64,000 bases of DNA. Source: Tropicimonas marinistellae (GTDB lineage: Bacteria; Pseudomonadota; Alphaproteobacteria; Rhodobacterales; Rhodobacteraceae). The stretch covers positions 186,001 to 250,000 of the forward strand of contig NZ_LNCI01000006.1 of the NCBI RefSeq assembly GCF_001509585.1. Reading direction: 5' to 3'. Below, piece by piece: positions 17,914 to 26,096 of the stretch (position 1 is the stretch's first letter; each line of letters begins with the position of its first letter). A program made the position numbers and the translations under genes. The notes beneath the pieces were generated by a model. That model ran no database searches. It saw only the letters and a list, made by a program, of their open reading frames with translations, and had not been told where the DNA came from.

Positions 17914-18243
17914 CTATCGCGCCCGACCAAGGGCGTAGCCCAACAAAAAGGCCCCGAAGACGGTCAGTATCGGTTTGTGTTCGTGGAGATCTTTCACTTC
18001 CTCCGAGAACTTCGCGAGCAGCCCTTCCAACTCTGAACTGTCGATCTGTGAAAGTGCCCAGTCGATGGAAGTTCCGTCGTCCGGTGCCGTTTCGGCATTC
18101 TTGGAATCCTCGTCCGGCTCCGGGCGCTCGTCGGCGGACGTGGCCTCATCTTCCTCCATAGAGGCCGGCACGGCTTCCCGTGCTTCGGTCAAGATGCGTC
18201 GAAGTTTTTGCAGTTCTGCTTCGTATTCCGCCTTGGTCGTCAT
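17914..18243 (-). CDS. ElaB/YqjD/DUF883-like tail-anchored protein
   Basis: 109-aa acidic protein. Residues 1-25 are a likely coiled coil (KAEYEAELQKLRRILTEARE), residues 28-62 are low-complexity and acidic, and the C-terminus HKPILTVFGAFLLGYALGRAR is a single membrane anchor ending in positive residues, as in DUF883 proteins. It sits 4 bases after the AI-2E-family gene and 12 before the holin-like gene. In E. coli, relatives tether ribosomes or respond to stationary phase; that role is only suggested here. Confidence 0.55.
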   Translation of the reverse strand: MTTKAEYEAELQKLRRILTEAREAVPASMEEDEATSADERPEPDEDSKNAETAPDDGTSIDWALSQIDSSELEGLLAKFSEEVKDLHEHKPILTVFGAFLLGYALGRAR

Positions 18244-18247
18244 GTCG

Positions 18248-19471
18248 TCATCCGTCTTTGGACGCGGTCACCTCTGCGGACCGCTCGGCTGAGGGCCAGC
18301 CACCATCGCCGCCTTCATCGGGCGTGATCAAATGCCCGTCGCCGGACATTAGCATGGCAAGCCAGCGCGTTTCGGGAATATTCGCCAGAACAACGATCAT
18401 GCACGTGGTGATCGGAACGCTCAGAAGCGCGCCGATCACACCCCAGACCGACCCCCAAAACGTCAGGCCGAGTATGATCACCAGCGGCGAGATGTTCAGC
18501 GAACGTCCCGCGATTGCCGGCTCTAGCACATTACCGATGAAGAACTGCACGGCCCCGCATCCGAACACGATGATCAGAAACGGGGCCAATGTGTCGAACT
18601 GGACCAGCGAGACGAGTGCCGGAAATACCACCCCGAGAATTGATCCGACCGAGGGAATGTAATTGAGCGCGAAGGCAAGCAGCGCCCAGGTTTCTGCAAA
18701 CTGCAGCCCCATGGGTTTCATCACGGCATAGCTGAACAAACCGGTAAGAAGGCTAGCGAACGTCTTTACCTTGACGTAGGTCTGCAGCCCCTCGGAGATC
18801 GAGTGCAGAAGCCGCCGGAGCCGACGCCCGCGCCGCTCATCATGTGCGGCTATCGTAATCTTGCGGCTCATCGGGCCGCGTTCGACGAGCATGAAGGGCA
18901 CATAGAGGCCGACGAGGAAGAAGAATGTCAAAACGCTGCCCGCAGGACCAAGCGCGCGTACGGCCAGCTGTGGCATGTTGGCGTTCTCGACGGCCTCACG
19001 CACCGCGGCGGCGTTACGGTCGCCCAGGGTCGCGGCAACGCCGGCGGCAAGGTCCTCCACCCGGTCCCTGTAAGTTGGCAGCGCGGCGGCGACCTCGTTG
19101 GTCTGGTTGACGAGGATGAGGAAGACGACGGCGAGACCGGCGACCACCATCGCAATCCCGATGAGATTTGCCGCCCAATGCGGTACGCCTACCCCGAAGA
19201 CTCGCCAGCGGGCCACATGGTCGATCACCGCGATGAGAAGCACAAACAGCAGAACCGCGAAGGTGAGCGGGATGAGGTAGGCGGCGCCATAAACCAGCCC
19301 GGCGACGGAAAGCGTCAGGATCAGCAACACGTCACGCCAGAATGGCAAGGTACCAAGTTGCTGCGGGAGGGACGTGTCGTCCCTTGTGGTATCCGGTGCC
19401 ATCTCCTGCCGGACGCGATCGGGCTGGTCGGCGCTTCCCGCGCCCTGATAAGGGGTCGTGTTGTTCACCAT
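18248..19471 (-). CDS. AI-2E family transporter (PerM/YdiK-like membrane protein)
   Basis: 407-aa polytopic membrane protein of the AI-2E exporter superfamily. Hydrophobic segments lie near residues 45-85, 100-122, 175-200, 235-265 and 280-370. Family motifs include FALNYIPSVGSILG and NVLEPAIAGRSLNISPLVIILGLTFWG. The ATG at 19471 has AAGGA four bases upstream. N- and C-termini are polar. The substrate is unknown; the family name does not prove AI-2 transport. It is first of a three-gene membrane-protein cluster. Confidence 0.85.
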   Translation of the reverse strand: MVNNTTPYQGAGSADQPDRVRQEMAPDTTRDDTSLPQQLGTLPFWRDVLLILTLSVAGLVYGAAYLIPLTFAVLLFVLLIAVIDHVARWRVFGVGVPHWAANLIGIAMVVAGLAVVFLILVNQTNEVAAALPTYRDRVEDLAAGVAATLGDRNAAAVREAVENANMPQLAVRALGPAGSVLTFFFLVGLYVPFMLVERGPMSRKITIAAHDERRGRRLRRLLHSISEGLQTYVKVKTFASLLTGLFSYAVMKPMGLQFAETWALLAFALNYIPSVGSILGVVFPALVSLVQFDTLAPFLIIVFGCGAVQFFIGNVLEPAIAGRSLNISPLVIILGLTFWGSVWGVIGALLSVPITTCMIVVLANIPETRWLAMLMSGDGHLITPDEGGDGGWPSAERSAEVTASKDG

Positions 19472-19794
19472 GACATCCTTGAGCAGAAGCCGGTGTGCCT
19501 GGGACGGCACGCGCCCCACGGGCGGTTCCGCCTGTTTTGCGCTAGCACGGGAGGGGGAAACACCGCAAGCCGACCCGACGTACAAGGACGGCGGCGCGCC
19601 TCGGGTACAAGGTCGAATTCACTGCGGCTTTTCGATTGCGAGAAAATACGCGGACCCGGCGATATTACCTCGCACTGGTGTCGGCAATTGATCGGCCCGT
19701 TGTTGGGGTCAGACGTGGATGAACGTATCCCTGCAACGCCGATCAGACCTATGGATACCTGCGTGAAAGCGCGGCACCGGCGTCGACCCGCCTC
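19472..19794. other. Intergenic region between thiX and the AI-2E family gene (323 bp)
   Basis: Both neighbours are on the minus strand, so this holds the end of the thi transcript and the promoter of the AI-2E-family gene. I saw no convincing ORF, terminator with a U tract, or clear promoter. Confidence 0.4.
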
Positions 19795-20532
19795 TCAATC
19801 GGTCCGCGCCACGAGGCGGTCACAGGCCCAGCCCACCGCTCTGTGCAGCAGAAGCGTAAGCAGCGCCAGAACCAGCAGCGTCGCGAACATCAGGTCGATT
19901 TTCACACGGCCGTTTGCCAGCAGCATCAGGTATCCAAGCCCGCCCGCCGCGCCTACCCATTCGCCGATCACCGCGCCAATGGGCGCATAGACCGCGGCCA
20001 GCCGTAGACCGGACGCCAGGGACGGAATGGCGGCCGGTACGCGGATCCGCCACAGCAACCGCGCCGGCGAGGCCCCCATTGTGCGGCCGAGATCCAGCCA
20101 TCCGGGCGGCGTGCGCATCAGCCCATCGAAGAAGGACGATGCAACCGGAAAGTAGATGATGAGCACCGCCATGACGATCTTCGACCAGATGCCATACCCC
20201 ATCCAAAGGGTGAGAATTGGTGCAAGTGCGAAAACCGGCAGCGACTGCGTGACGATCAGCGCCGGCCGCACGATATACCGCGCCATCGGCGACACGGCGA
20301 GGAGGATCGCAGTGAGGATGCCGAGCCCGGCGCCAAGGAAGAGCCCGGCAAGCACCTCCGTGAGGGTGATGCCGGCATGCCAGGCAATGAGCCCGCGATT
20401 GCTCCAGAGCGCCTCCAGTACGCGCACGGGCCCCGGAAGGATAAAAGGCGGCAGGCCGCCAAGGCTGACCAGCGCCTGCCATAGCGCCAGCGGAACCGCC
20501 AGCGCCAGAACCACGCGAAGCGCGCCGCTCAT
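19795..20532 (-). CDS. thiX: Thiamine-precursor ABC transporter permease ThiX
   Basis: 245-aa inner-membrane permease of the nitrate/taurine (SsuC) class with about six helices and the EAA-type loop LDLGRTMGASPARLLWRIRVPAAIPSLASGLRLA. By context it imports a pyrimidine precursor (formyl-aminopyrimidine/HMP type) with ThiY and ThiZ. Its ATG overlaps the thiZ stop (ATGA). It is last in the riboswitch-controlled operon. Confidence 0.9.
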   Translation of the reverse strand: MSGALRVVLALAVPLALWQALVSLGGLPPFILPGPVRVLEALWSNRGLIAWHAGITLTEVLAGLFLGAGLGILTAILLAVSPMARYIVRPALIVTQSLPVFALAPILTLWMGYGIWSKIVMAVLIIYFPVASSFFDGLMRTPPGWLDLGRTMGASPARLLWRIRVPAAIPSLASGLRLAAVYAPIGAVIGEWVGAAGGLGYLMLLANGRVKIDLMFATLLVLALLTLLLHRAVGWACDRLVARTD

Positions 20533-21260
20533 GCCGCCGATTGCGCCCGCAGCGCGGCGAGCAACCGCCCCTGGAACGCCAGAGTATCGGGATCGTCCGC
20601 TCCACGGATCGCGGATACGGCGGGAGGGACAGCCTCCACCATTCCGCGCTCATCCATCAGAAACACCCGATCGCCGAGCCGCGCCGCCTCGCCCGGATCG
20701 TGGGTAACCAGCAGCACCGTGCGGCCGGTCAGCGTCTCGGCGGCCAGTTCCTGCATATCCGCCCGCCTGCGTGCGTCGAGCGCGGAAAAAGGTTCATCGA
20801 GCAGAACGACGGGGCGGTCTTCCATCAAAGTCCGTGCCAGCGCCACTCGCTGACGCTGTCCGCCTGAAAGCTGGGACGGACGCTTGTGTACATGCGGGCC
20901 CAGACCGAGACGCGCAATCAGGTCCTTGGCCGCTGCCGTATCGGCAGGTGCGCCGCGAAGGCGCGCGCCGAGCGTGACATTTCCAAGCACGTCGAGCCAC
21001 GGCAGAAGCAGGTCTGTCTGCGCCATATAGGCAACGCGCCCCGGTATGGGCTGCCCATCCCCAGCCCGAATCTGCCCTTGGAAATCGACCCCGGTCTCCA
21101 ACCCGGCGATCAGGCGCAGGATCGTGGTCTTGCCACACCCGGAAGGCCCCAGAAGACAGGACCAAGTTCCGGCATCGATCTCCAGTTGCACCGGCGGGAA
21201 GAGTTGATGCGCACCGAAATGCGCCGTGCCGGTCAGGCAGATGGACGGGGCCGGCGTCAT
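20529..21260 (-). CDS. thiZ: Thiamine-precursor ABC transporter ATPase ThiZ
   Basis: 243-aa ABC ATPase. Walker A GPSGCGKTTILRLIAG, signature LSGGQRQRVALARTLM, Walker B VVLLDEPFSALDARRR and the H-loop THDPGEAARLGD are intact. The ATG at 21260 overlaps the tenA stop by four bases; a GTG-like extension upstream is less likely. It powers ThiX with ThiY as receptor. Confidence 0.92.
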   Translation of the reverse strand: MTPAPSICLTGTAHFGAHQLFPPVQLEIDAGTWSCLLGPSGCGKTTILRLIAGLETGVDFQGQIRAGDGQPIPGRVAYMAQTDLLLPWLDVLGNVTLGARLRGAPADTAAAKDLIARLGLGPHVHKRPSQLSGGQRQRVALARTLMEDRPVVLLDEPFSALDARRRADMQELAAETLTGRTVLLVTHDPGEAARLGDRVFLMDERGMVEAVPPAVSAIRGADDPDTLAFQGRLLAALRAQSAA

Positions 21261-21949
21261 GCGCGGTCCCATCCCATCTGCCAGAAACCGACTTCCAGTC
21301 GTGTTGCCGTCACAAACCGTTCGATCAGGCGCGGCCAGCGCGGCGCGGCATCGAAATCCGCGCCGATGCGCCGCTCCAATGCGATGTCAATCATCGAACC
21401 TACCTGCCGGCAGGTCTCCTGGTAGTCTTCGCCCGCGTAGGTATCGATCCATTCCCGGTAGGGCGTATCGGGCGCCGCTACGCCGGACAGCAGCAATCCG
21501 ATCTCGCCATATCCAAGAACACAGGGAGCCAACGCCGCCATCAGATCCGCGAAGTCACCGGCACTCCCGGCGTCAAGCACATAGCGCGTGTAGGCGAGAT
21601 TGGCCGGGCTCTCGGCGGCTTGGTAGAGCATATCTTCAGATATCCCCTCCCGCGCGCAGACCGAGATGTGGAGTGCCATCTCTTCGCGCACCAGCGCATC
21701 CACCGTCGCGGTCGCAACCCGCATCTCCTCTAGCGTCTCCGCCTTGACCACGGCCAGGGCCCAGGCGCGGGCGAAGTGGACGAGGAAGACGTAGTCCTGC
21801 ACCAGATAGTGCAGGAAGGATTCGCGCGGAAGGCTGCCATCGCCCAGCCCCGTCACGAAAGGATGGGCCACATAGGCGGCCCACTCCTGCCCGGCGGCAC
21901 GGCGCCATAGCCCGAAAGCCCGGCCGTACTCTCCCGTATCCACGTTCAT
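21257..21949 (-). CDS. tenA: Aminopyrimidine aminohydrolase TenA
   Basis: 230-aa TenA-family enzyme that hydrolyses aminopyrimidine thiamine-breakdown products to HMP. It appears to be the TenA_C type: the likely nucleophile cysteine is in ALAPCVLGYGEIG, with the glutamate in TRLEVGFWQMGW near the C-terminus. Start and stop overlap thiY and thiZ by four bases each. Together with ThiYXZ it forms the classic base-degraded-thiamine salvage set. Confidence 0.93.
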   Translation of the reverse strand: MNVDTGEYGRAFGLWRRAAGQEWAAYVAHPFVTGLGDGSLPRESFLHYLVQDYVFLVHFARAWALAVVKAETLEEMRVATATVDALVREEMALHISVCAREGISEDMLYQAAESPANLAYTRYVLDAGSAGDFADLMAALAPCVLGYGEIGLLLSGVAAPDTPYREWIDTYAGEDYQETCRQVGSMIDIALERRIGADFDAAPRWPRLIERFVTATRLEVGFWQMGWDRA

Positions 21950-22881
21950 TGCGCGCCGAGGTCGACGGCAAGGTCCGAGACGTCACGCATGCCCTCGATC
22001 AACCCGGCCTCCGACAGAAACGCCTCGTAGCCGGCATAGCGGCCGACATCGAGTGCCGCCGGGCGCAACGCGAAGCGGGGCCAGATTTCCGGCCAGGCCA
22101 GGGCATTCAACTCGTCCTGGAGCTCCGGCGCATAACCAGAAAACACTTCCCAACCTTCGTCGGGATGATTGGTGATGAAGTTCACTGCCTTTTCCGTCGC
22201 CCGCAGGAAGCGGCTCAGCTTGTCGGCATCCATCAACTCGGGATTTGCGACGTAGATCAACTCGTCATAGGTCGGGATGCCGTGCTCCTCCACGAAAAAG
22301 CACCGCCCGGGCTGGCCTTCGATCGCCATCTGGTTCGGCTCGAAACCACGCACCGCCCCCATCGCTGCATCGACTTGCCCCGAGAGCACCGACGGCGCCA
22401 GCGAGAAGTTCACGTTGATCAGTTCAACGTCCTCCAGCGCAAGCCCCGCGCTGCCGAGAATCGTAGTCAGCATCGCCTCTTCGACACCGGCCACCGAAAA
22501 GCCGATCTTGCGACCCTTGAGATCGGCGATTTCCTTGATCGGCCCGTCGTCGGCCACCATCAGGCAGTTCAGCGGAGTGGCGATCAGCGTCCCGACCCGC
22601 TTCAGCGGAAGCCCCTCGGCAACCTGCATATGTAGCTGCGGCTGGTAGGAAATCGCCAGATCGACCTTTCCGGCTGCCGCGAGCTTCGGCGGGACCGATG
22701 GATCCGCTGGGGGGATAATCTCCACCTCGAGATCCTCATCCGAGAAATATCCCATTTCCTGGGCCACGATAATCGGACCGTGATCGGGATTGATGAACCA
22801 GTCCAGTACCAGTGACAGCTTGTCGGCCGCGGAGGCCGGTGCCGCAGCCATTAACGAGAGTGTGAAGATGAGCGAACGCAT
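21946..22881 (-). CDS. thiY: Thiamine-precursor-binding protein ThiY
   Basis: 311-aa periplasmic protein of the NMT1/THI5-like family. A signal peptide (MRSLIFTLSLMAAAPASA) precedes KLSLVLDWFINPDHGPIIVA, close to the THI5-like WxxNxxH signature that contacts the pyrimidine. It delivers formyl-aminopyrimidine-type precursors to ThiXZ. ATG 22881 lies 10 bases after thiD with AGGAGA upstream. Confidence 0.92.
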   Translation of the reverse strand: MRSLIFTLSLMAAAPASAADKLSLVLDWFINPDHGPIIVAQEMGYFSDEDLEVEIIPPADPSVPPKLAAAGKVDLAISYQPQLHMQVAEGLPLKRVGTLIATPLNCLMVADDGPIKEIADLKGRKIGFSVAGVEEAMLTTILGSAGLALEDVELINVNFSLAPSVLSGQVDAAMGAVRGFEPNQMAIEGQPGRCFFVEEHGIPTYDELIYVANPELMDADKLSRFLRATEKAVNFITNHPDEGWEVFSGYAPELQDELNALAWPEIWPRFALRPAALDVGRYAGYEAFLSEAGLIEGMRDVSDLAVDLGAQ

Positions 22882-22891
22882 GTCCTGTCTC

Positions 22892-23725
22892 CTAGTTCCT
22901 TTGAGCGCGTTTGGTGTCTCCGGCCTCTGGCCAGAGTGCATGGAAATGATGAGTCGGGCCATGACCGTGTCCGATATCGAGCCCATCTGCAGCGGCAATC
23001 GCCCCTGTCAGCCATTGCTTAACCGTGCGAACGGCATTGGCGATCGGTTGCCCCTTGGCCAGTTCGGCGGCGAGAGCGGAGGATAGGGTACAACCCGTGC
23101 CGTGTGTGTTTCGCGTCTCCACCCGTTGCCCGTCGATCCAGATCGTCGCGTGTTCCGTGACCAGCAGATCGGGGCTCTGCCTGCTCTCCAGGTGCCCGCC
23201 CTTGAGCAACACGGCCTTCGGCCCGAGCGCCAGAAGCGCCTGGGCCTGCGCCTCCATCCCAGCCCGGTTGTCAGCCGTATCATCTTCAAGAAGCGCGGCT
23301 GCCTCAGGCAAGTTGGGCGTCAGGACATGTGCGCGGGGCAACAGCCTCTCGCGGAGGGCCGCCACCGCATCTGCGGGCAGCAACGGATGCCCGCCTTTGG
23401 CGACCATGACCGGGTCAAGCACGACCGGTCCCGAGAAACGTTCCAATGCGCCGGCAACTGCACCGGCAATCCCGGCATTCGCAATCATGCCGATCTTGAT
23501 CGAGTCGACCCGTATGTCGTCGAGGACGGCTCGGATCTGCGCCGCAACGAATTCCGGCGGCACCACGTGCACACCGGAGACACCCGTCGTGTTCTGTGCC
23601 GTCAGCGCCGTGACTGCCGCCATGCCATACACGCCGCGCGCGGAGAATGCCTTGAGATCGGCCTGGATACCGGCACCGCCGGATGGGTCGGACCCGGCGA
23701 TCGAGAGGGTAGTCGCGGCACTCAT
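22892..23725 (-). CDS. thiD: HMP / HMP-phosphate kinase ThiD
   Basis: 277-aa ribokinase-fold kinase that phosphorylates hydroxymethylpyrimidine twice to HMP-PP. Visible motifs are LSIAGSDPSGGAGIQADLK at the N-terminus, KIGMIAN, VLDPVMVAKGG, LTPNLPEA and the anion hole THGTGCTLSSALAA. The start ATGA overlaps the thiE stop. Confidence 0.96.
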   Translation of the reverse strand: MSAATTLSIAGSDPSGGAGIQADLKAFSARGVYGMAAVTALTAQNTTGVSGVHVVPPEFVAAQIRAVLDDIRVDSIKIGMIANAGIAGAVAGALERFSGPVVLDPVMVAKGGHPLLPADAVAALRERLLPRAHVLTPNLPEAAALLEDDTADNRAGMEAQAQALLALGPKAVLLKGGHLESRQSPDLLVTEHATIWIDGQRVETRNTHGTGCTLSSALAAELAKGQPIANAVRTVKQWLTGAIAAADGLDIGHGHGPTHHFHALWPEAGDTKRAQRN

Positions 23726-24360
23726 GATCGGGCATCCTCGACCGCTCGCACGAGGCCACGTGCGGCGGCTGTCGGATCGGGTCGACCACATACGGCGGAA
23801 ACGACGGCGAGCCCTTTCGCGCCCGTCCCGAGGACGTCAACAGCATGCGCGGCCGTTAGCCCGCCGATGGCGACGGCAGGCCGCGCACATTGCGCGACGA
23901 TCCGCGCCAAACCCGCGATGCCCACCGGTACCGCATGGTCTGGCTTCGTCGCCGTGCCAAAAACCGGACCGGCCCCGATGTAGTCGACAATGTCCACATC
24001 AACCACACGTGCCTGGTCTTCGGTCTCAACCGAAAGTCCAAGGATCATATCCGGCCCGATCCGGGCGCGCGCCTCACTGGCCGGAATATCCCCCTGCCCC
24101 ACATGCACCGCGTCGGCGCCAAGCGCCACGGCGGCATCTACATCGTCGTTCACCACCAGGCTCGCGCCACTGCCCGCAAGGGTCTCCTGCAGCGCCCGGC
24201 CGACCGCTACACGCTCTGCGGTGCTCGCCATCTTGTGACGCAATTGCACTGTGCGCATCCCGCCCGCGACCGCCGCCCGCGCCGTCTCGACCATACCGAG
24301 CGGTTGGCATAGCACGGGGTCGAGCACCAGGTAGGCCGAGAGATCCAGCATTTGCCTCAT
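23722..24360 (-). CDS. thiE: Thiamine-phosphate synthase ThiE
   Basis: 212-aa TIM-barrel enzyme joining HMP-PP and HET-P to thiamine phosphate. Conserved pieces include VQLRHKMAST, LVVNDDVDAAVALGADAVHVGQGDIPA, DYIGAGPVFGTATKPDHA and VAIGGLTAAHA. ATG 24360 overlaps the thiM stop by four bases; the much longer open frame upstream lies inside thiM. Confidence 0.95.
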   Translation of the reverse strand: MRQMLDLSAYLVLDPVLCQPLGMVETARAAVAGGMRTVQLRHKMASTAERVAVGRALQETLAGSGASLVVNDDVDAAVALGADAVHVGQGDIPASEARARIGPDMILGLSVETEDQARVVDVDIVDYIGAGPVFGTATKPDHAVPVGIAGLARIVAQCARPAVAIGGLTAAHAVDVLGTGAKGLAVVSAVCGRPDPTAAARGLVRAVEDARS

Positions 24361-25145
24361 GCTGCCTCCACGCGGTCGTCGCCAATGGCCGTCGCATCCA
24401 CCGCCGCCAATGCGTCGAGAAATGCGGGTGCAAAGCTGCCTGGTCCGTTCGCTGCGGTCGCGGCCCGCTCTCCGGCAGCAGCGAAATGCGCCAACGCCCC
24501 GATGGTCGCCTCGAATGGGTCCGCAACGGCCGCAGCATACGCACCGGTAAGACAGGTCAACGCGCAGCCGGTTGCCGTGACCTGGGGCATCAACGCCGAT
24601 CCGCCTCGCACATGTGCGCCGCGCACACCGTCGGTCACGAAATCGACCTCGCCGGTCACGGCAACAATCGACCCCGCGCGGGTGGCCAAATCGCACGCCG
24701 CCGCCTCCGCGGCCGCGACGCTATCCCCGGCATCCACGCCCTTGCCGGCGCTCTCCTGACCGGCGATTGCCAGGATCTCGGATGCATTGCCGCGAACGAT
24801 GGTCGGGCGCATCTGCATGAGTTTGGAGGTCGCCTCGCGCCGCAATCCCGTGGCGAAACAAGCTACCGGATCCAGGACCCAGGGCGTGTCCGTCTTGCCC
24901 GCAACCGCGGCGGCTTCCACCATTCCAGCGACCCATCGCGGGCTCAGCGTGCCGATATTGATTGTCAGGGCGGCGGCAATGGCGGCGAATTCGCCGGATT
25001 CCTCGACGTCATGAACCATGGCCGGCGCCGCGCCCGCGGCGAGCAGCACATTGGCTGCGAAATTCATCGCAACGTAATTTGTGATGCACTGAACCAGCGG
25101 CGCTGCAGCACGCATGCTCTCGAGGGATTGGGAAGGATTGGTCAA
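24357..25145 (-). CDS. thiM: Hydroxyethylthiazole kinase ThiM
   Basis: 262-aa kinase phosphorylating the thiazole alcohol HET. Motifs: PLVQCITNYVAMNFAANVLLAAGA, WVLDPVACF, RGNASEILA and TATGCALTCLTGAYAA. The start appears to be TTG (25145): GGAGG sits six bases upstream, in the second arm of a small hairpin, and an ATG ten codons in (25115) lacks such a site. It is the first gene of the operon and the point of riboswitch control. Confidence 0.93.
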   Translation of the reverse strand: MTNPSQSLESMRAAAPLVQCITNYVAMNFAANVLLAAGAAPAMVHDVEESGEFAAIAAALTINIGTLSPRWVAGMVEAAAVAGKTDTPWVLDPVACFATGLRREATSKLMQMRPTIVRGNASEILAIAGQESAGKGVDAGDSVAAAEAAACDLATRAGSIVAVTGEVDFVTDGVRGAHVRGGSALMPQVTATGCALTCLTGAYAAAVADPFEATIGALAHFAAAGERAATAANGPGSFAPAFLDALAAVDATAIGDDRVEAA

Positions 25146-25151
25146 TGTCTG

Positions 25152-25167
25152 CCTCCGTCAGCGGAGG
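25152..25167 (-). promoter_or_regulatory. Shine-Dalgarno-sequestering hairpin of thiM
   Basis: On the minus strand CCTCCG-CTGA-CGGAGG forms a perfect 6-bp hairpin whose 3' arm contains the GGAGG ribosome site of thiM. The 5' arm CCTCCGC is also complementary to GCGGAGG at the aptamer's 3' end, so the two pairings compete. This indicates translational control by the riboswitch. Confidence 0.65.
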
Positions 25168-25204
25168 TCTGGCGGGTATCGGAAGGTCTCGGCCCGTCCT
25201 GTCC

Positions 25205-25282
25205 CCGACTCCCTCCGCCAGCATCATCTGGTTCAGGTTCAAAGGGTGCTTCTCAGACCGCGATCGCGGACGCCCCTGTCGA
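25205..25282 (-). ncRNA. TPP riboswitch (THI-box) aptamer
   Basis: The THI-box core is unmistakable: GGTCTGAGA..GCACCC, CTTTGAACCTGAACCAG and ATGATGCTGGCGGAGGGAG in order. TCGAC (25282-25278) can pair with GTCGG (25209-25205) as stem P1. It lies about 60 bases before thiM and controls thiM-E-D-Y-tenA-Z-X. No U-tract terminator follows, so translational control is more likely than attenuation. Confidence 0.95.
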
Positions 25283-25357
25283 TGGAGCGGGACATAATCA
25301 GGTTGTTCGGAGATTGTCACGCTTTTTTCGACGCCACTGAAAAGCGGTGTCAGCCAC

Positions 25358-25414
25358 GCCTCTTCTGTCCGGAAATATCCTCGCCGAAGGCACGATCCCT
25401 CACCGAGGGATCGT
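25358..25414 (-). repeat. Second copy of the hairpin / GGATATTT / ACAGAAGA element, downstream of atoA
   Basis: On the minus strand, 28 bases after the atoA stop, a 10-bp perfect hairpin ACGATCCCTC-GGT-GAGGGATCGT is followed by GCCTTCGGCGAGGATATTTC and CGGACAGAAGAGGCG. The hairpin sequence differs from that at 13.7 and 44 kb, but the order and the GGATATTT and ACAGAAGA blocks are the same. It could act as the atoDA 3' end. No U tract. Confidence 0.6.
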
Positions 25415-25441
25415 TCGCGTGGCGACGCGGATCAGGAAATC

Positions 25442-26095
25442 TCACGCCAGCGCCATCGCCGGCACGTCGCCCTCTACGATAAGGTCGGCGGTGGTCGCCT
25501 CGCGGACCTGGGCGACCGAGGCGTCCGGACCCAACTCACGAAGGACGAGTCCCGCCTCCGTCGGTTCGATCACCGCCAGTTCGGATACGATCAGGCTCAC
25601 GCGGCGCCGCGCGGTAAGTGGCAGCGTGCATTCCGGCACAATCTTCGGACGCCCCTTCGCGGTGTGCACCATCGCGACTATCACCCGCTTGGCGCCGGCG
25701 ACGAGATCCATCGCACCGCCCATGCCCGGCACCATCTTGCCCGGAACCATCCAGTTTGCGAGATAGCCACGTTCGTCCACCTGCAAACCGCCCAGAACCG
25801 TCATGTCCAGGTGCCCGCCACGGATCAGGCCGAACGACATCGCCGAGTCGATCGAAGCCGCGCCCGGCACGGCGGTAACGAAGCCTCCGCCGGCATCGGT
25901 CAGATCTGCATCCTCCATCCCCTCCGGCGGCCGCGCACCAAGCCCGATCACGCCATTCTCGGCCTGGAAGAAGATATCCACATCCTCTGGCAGGTAGTTC
26001 GCCACCATGCTTGGCAGACCGATCCCAAGATTCACCAGCATGTCGGTTTTCACTTCGAGCGCGACCCGGCGCGCGATGATTTCCTTGGCGTCCAT
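25442..26095 (-). CDS. atoA: 3-oxoacid CoA-transferase, beta subunit
   Basis: 217-aa class I CoA-transferase subunit B. The catalytic glutamate is in FQAENGVIGLG, and GLGIPSM-like KTDMLVNLGIGLPSMVANYL opens the domain. With the alpha subunit one base upstream it moves CoA between an acyl-CoA and a 3-oxoacid such as acetoacetate or 3-oxoadipate; which acid cannot be told. ATG 26095 is preceded by a GGGGA-like site. Confidence 0.9.
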   Translation of the reverse strand: MDAKEIIARRVALEVKTDMLVNLGIGLPSMVANYLPEDVDIFFQAENGVIGLGARPPEGMEDADLTDAGGGFVTAVPGAASIDSAMSFGLIRGGHLDMTVLGGLQVDERGYLANWMVPGKMVPGMGGAMDLVAGAKRVIVAMVHTAKGRPKIVPECTLPLTARRRVSLIVSELAVIEPTEAGLVLRELGPDASVAQVREATTADLIVEGDVPAMALA

Positions 26096-26096
26096 C

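Noticed and set aside
25225-25245. GGTTC-like tRNA T-loop sequence
   Set aside because: It is part of the TPP riboswitch core; no acceptor or anticodon stems surround it.
23025-25340. 771-codon plus-strand frame
   Set aside because: Antisense to thiD, thiE and thiM, all of which have catalytic motifs and coupled starts.
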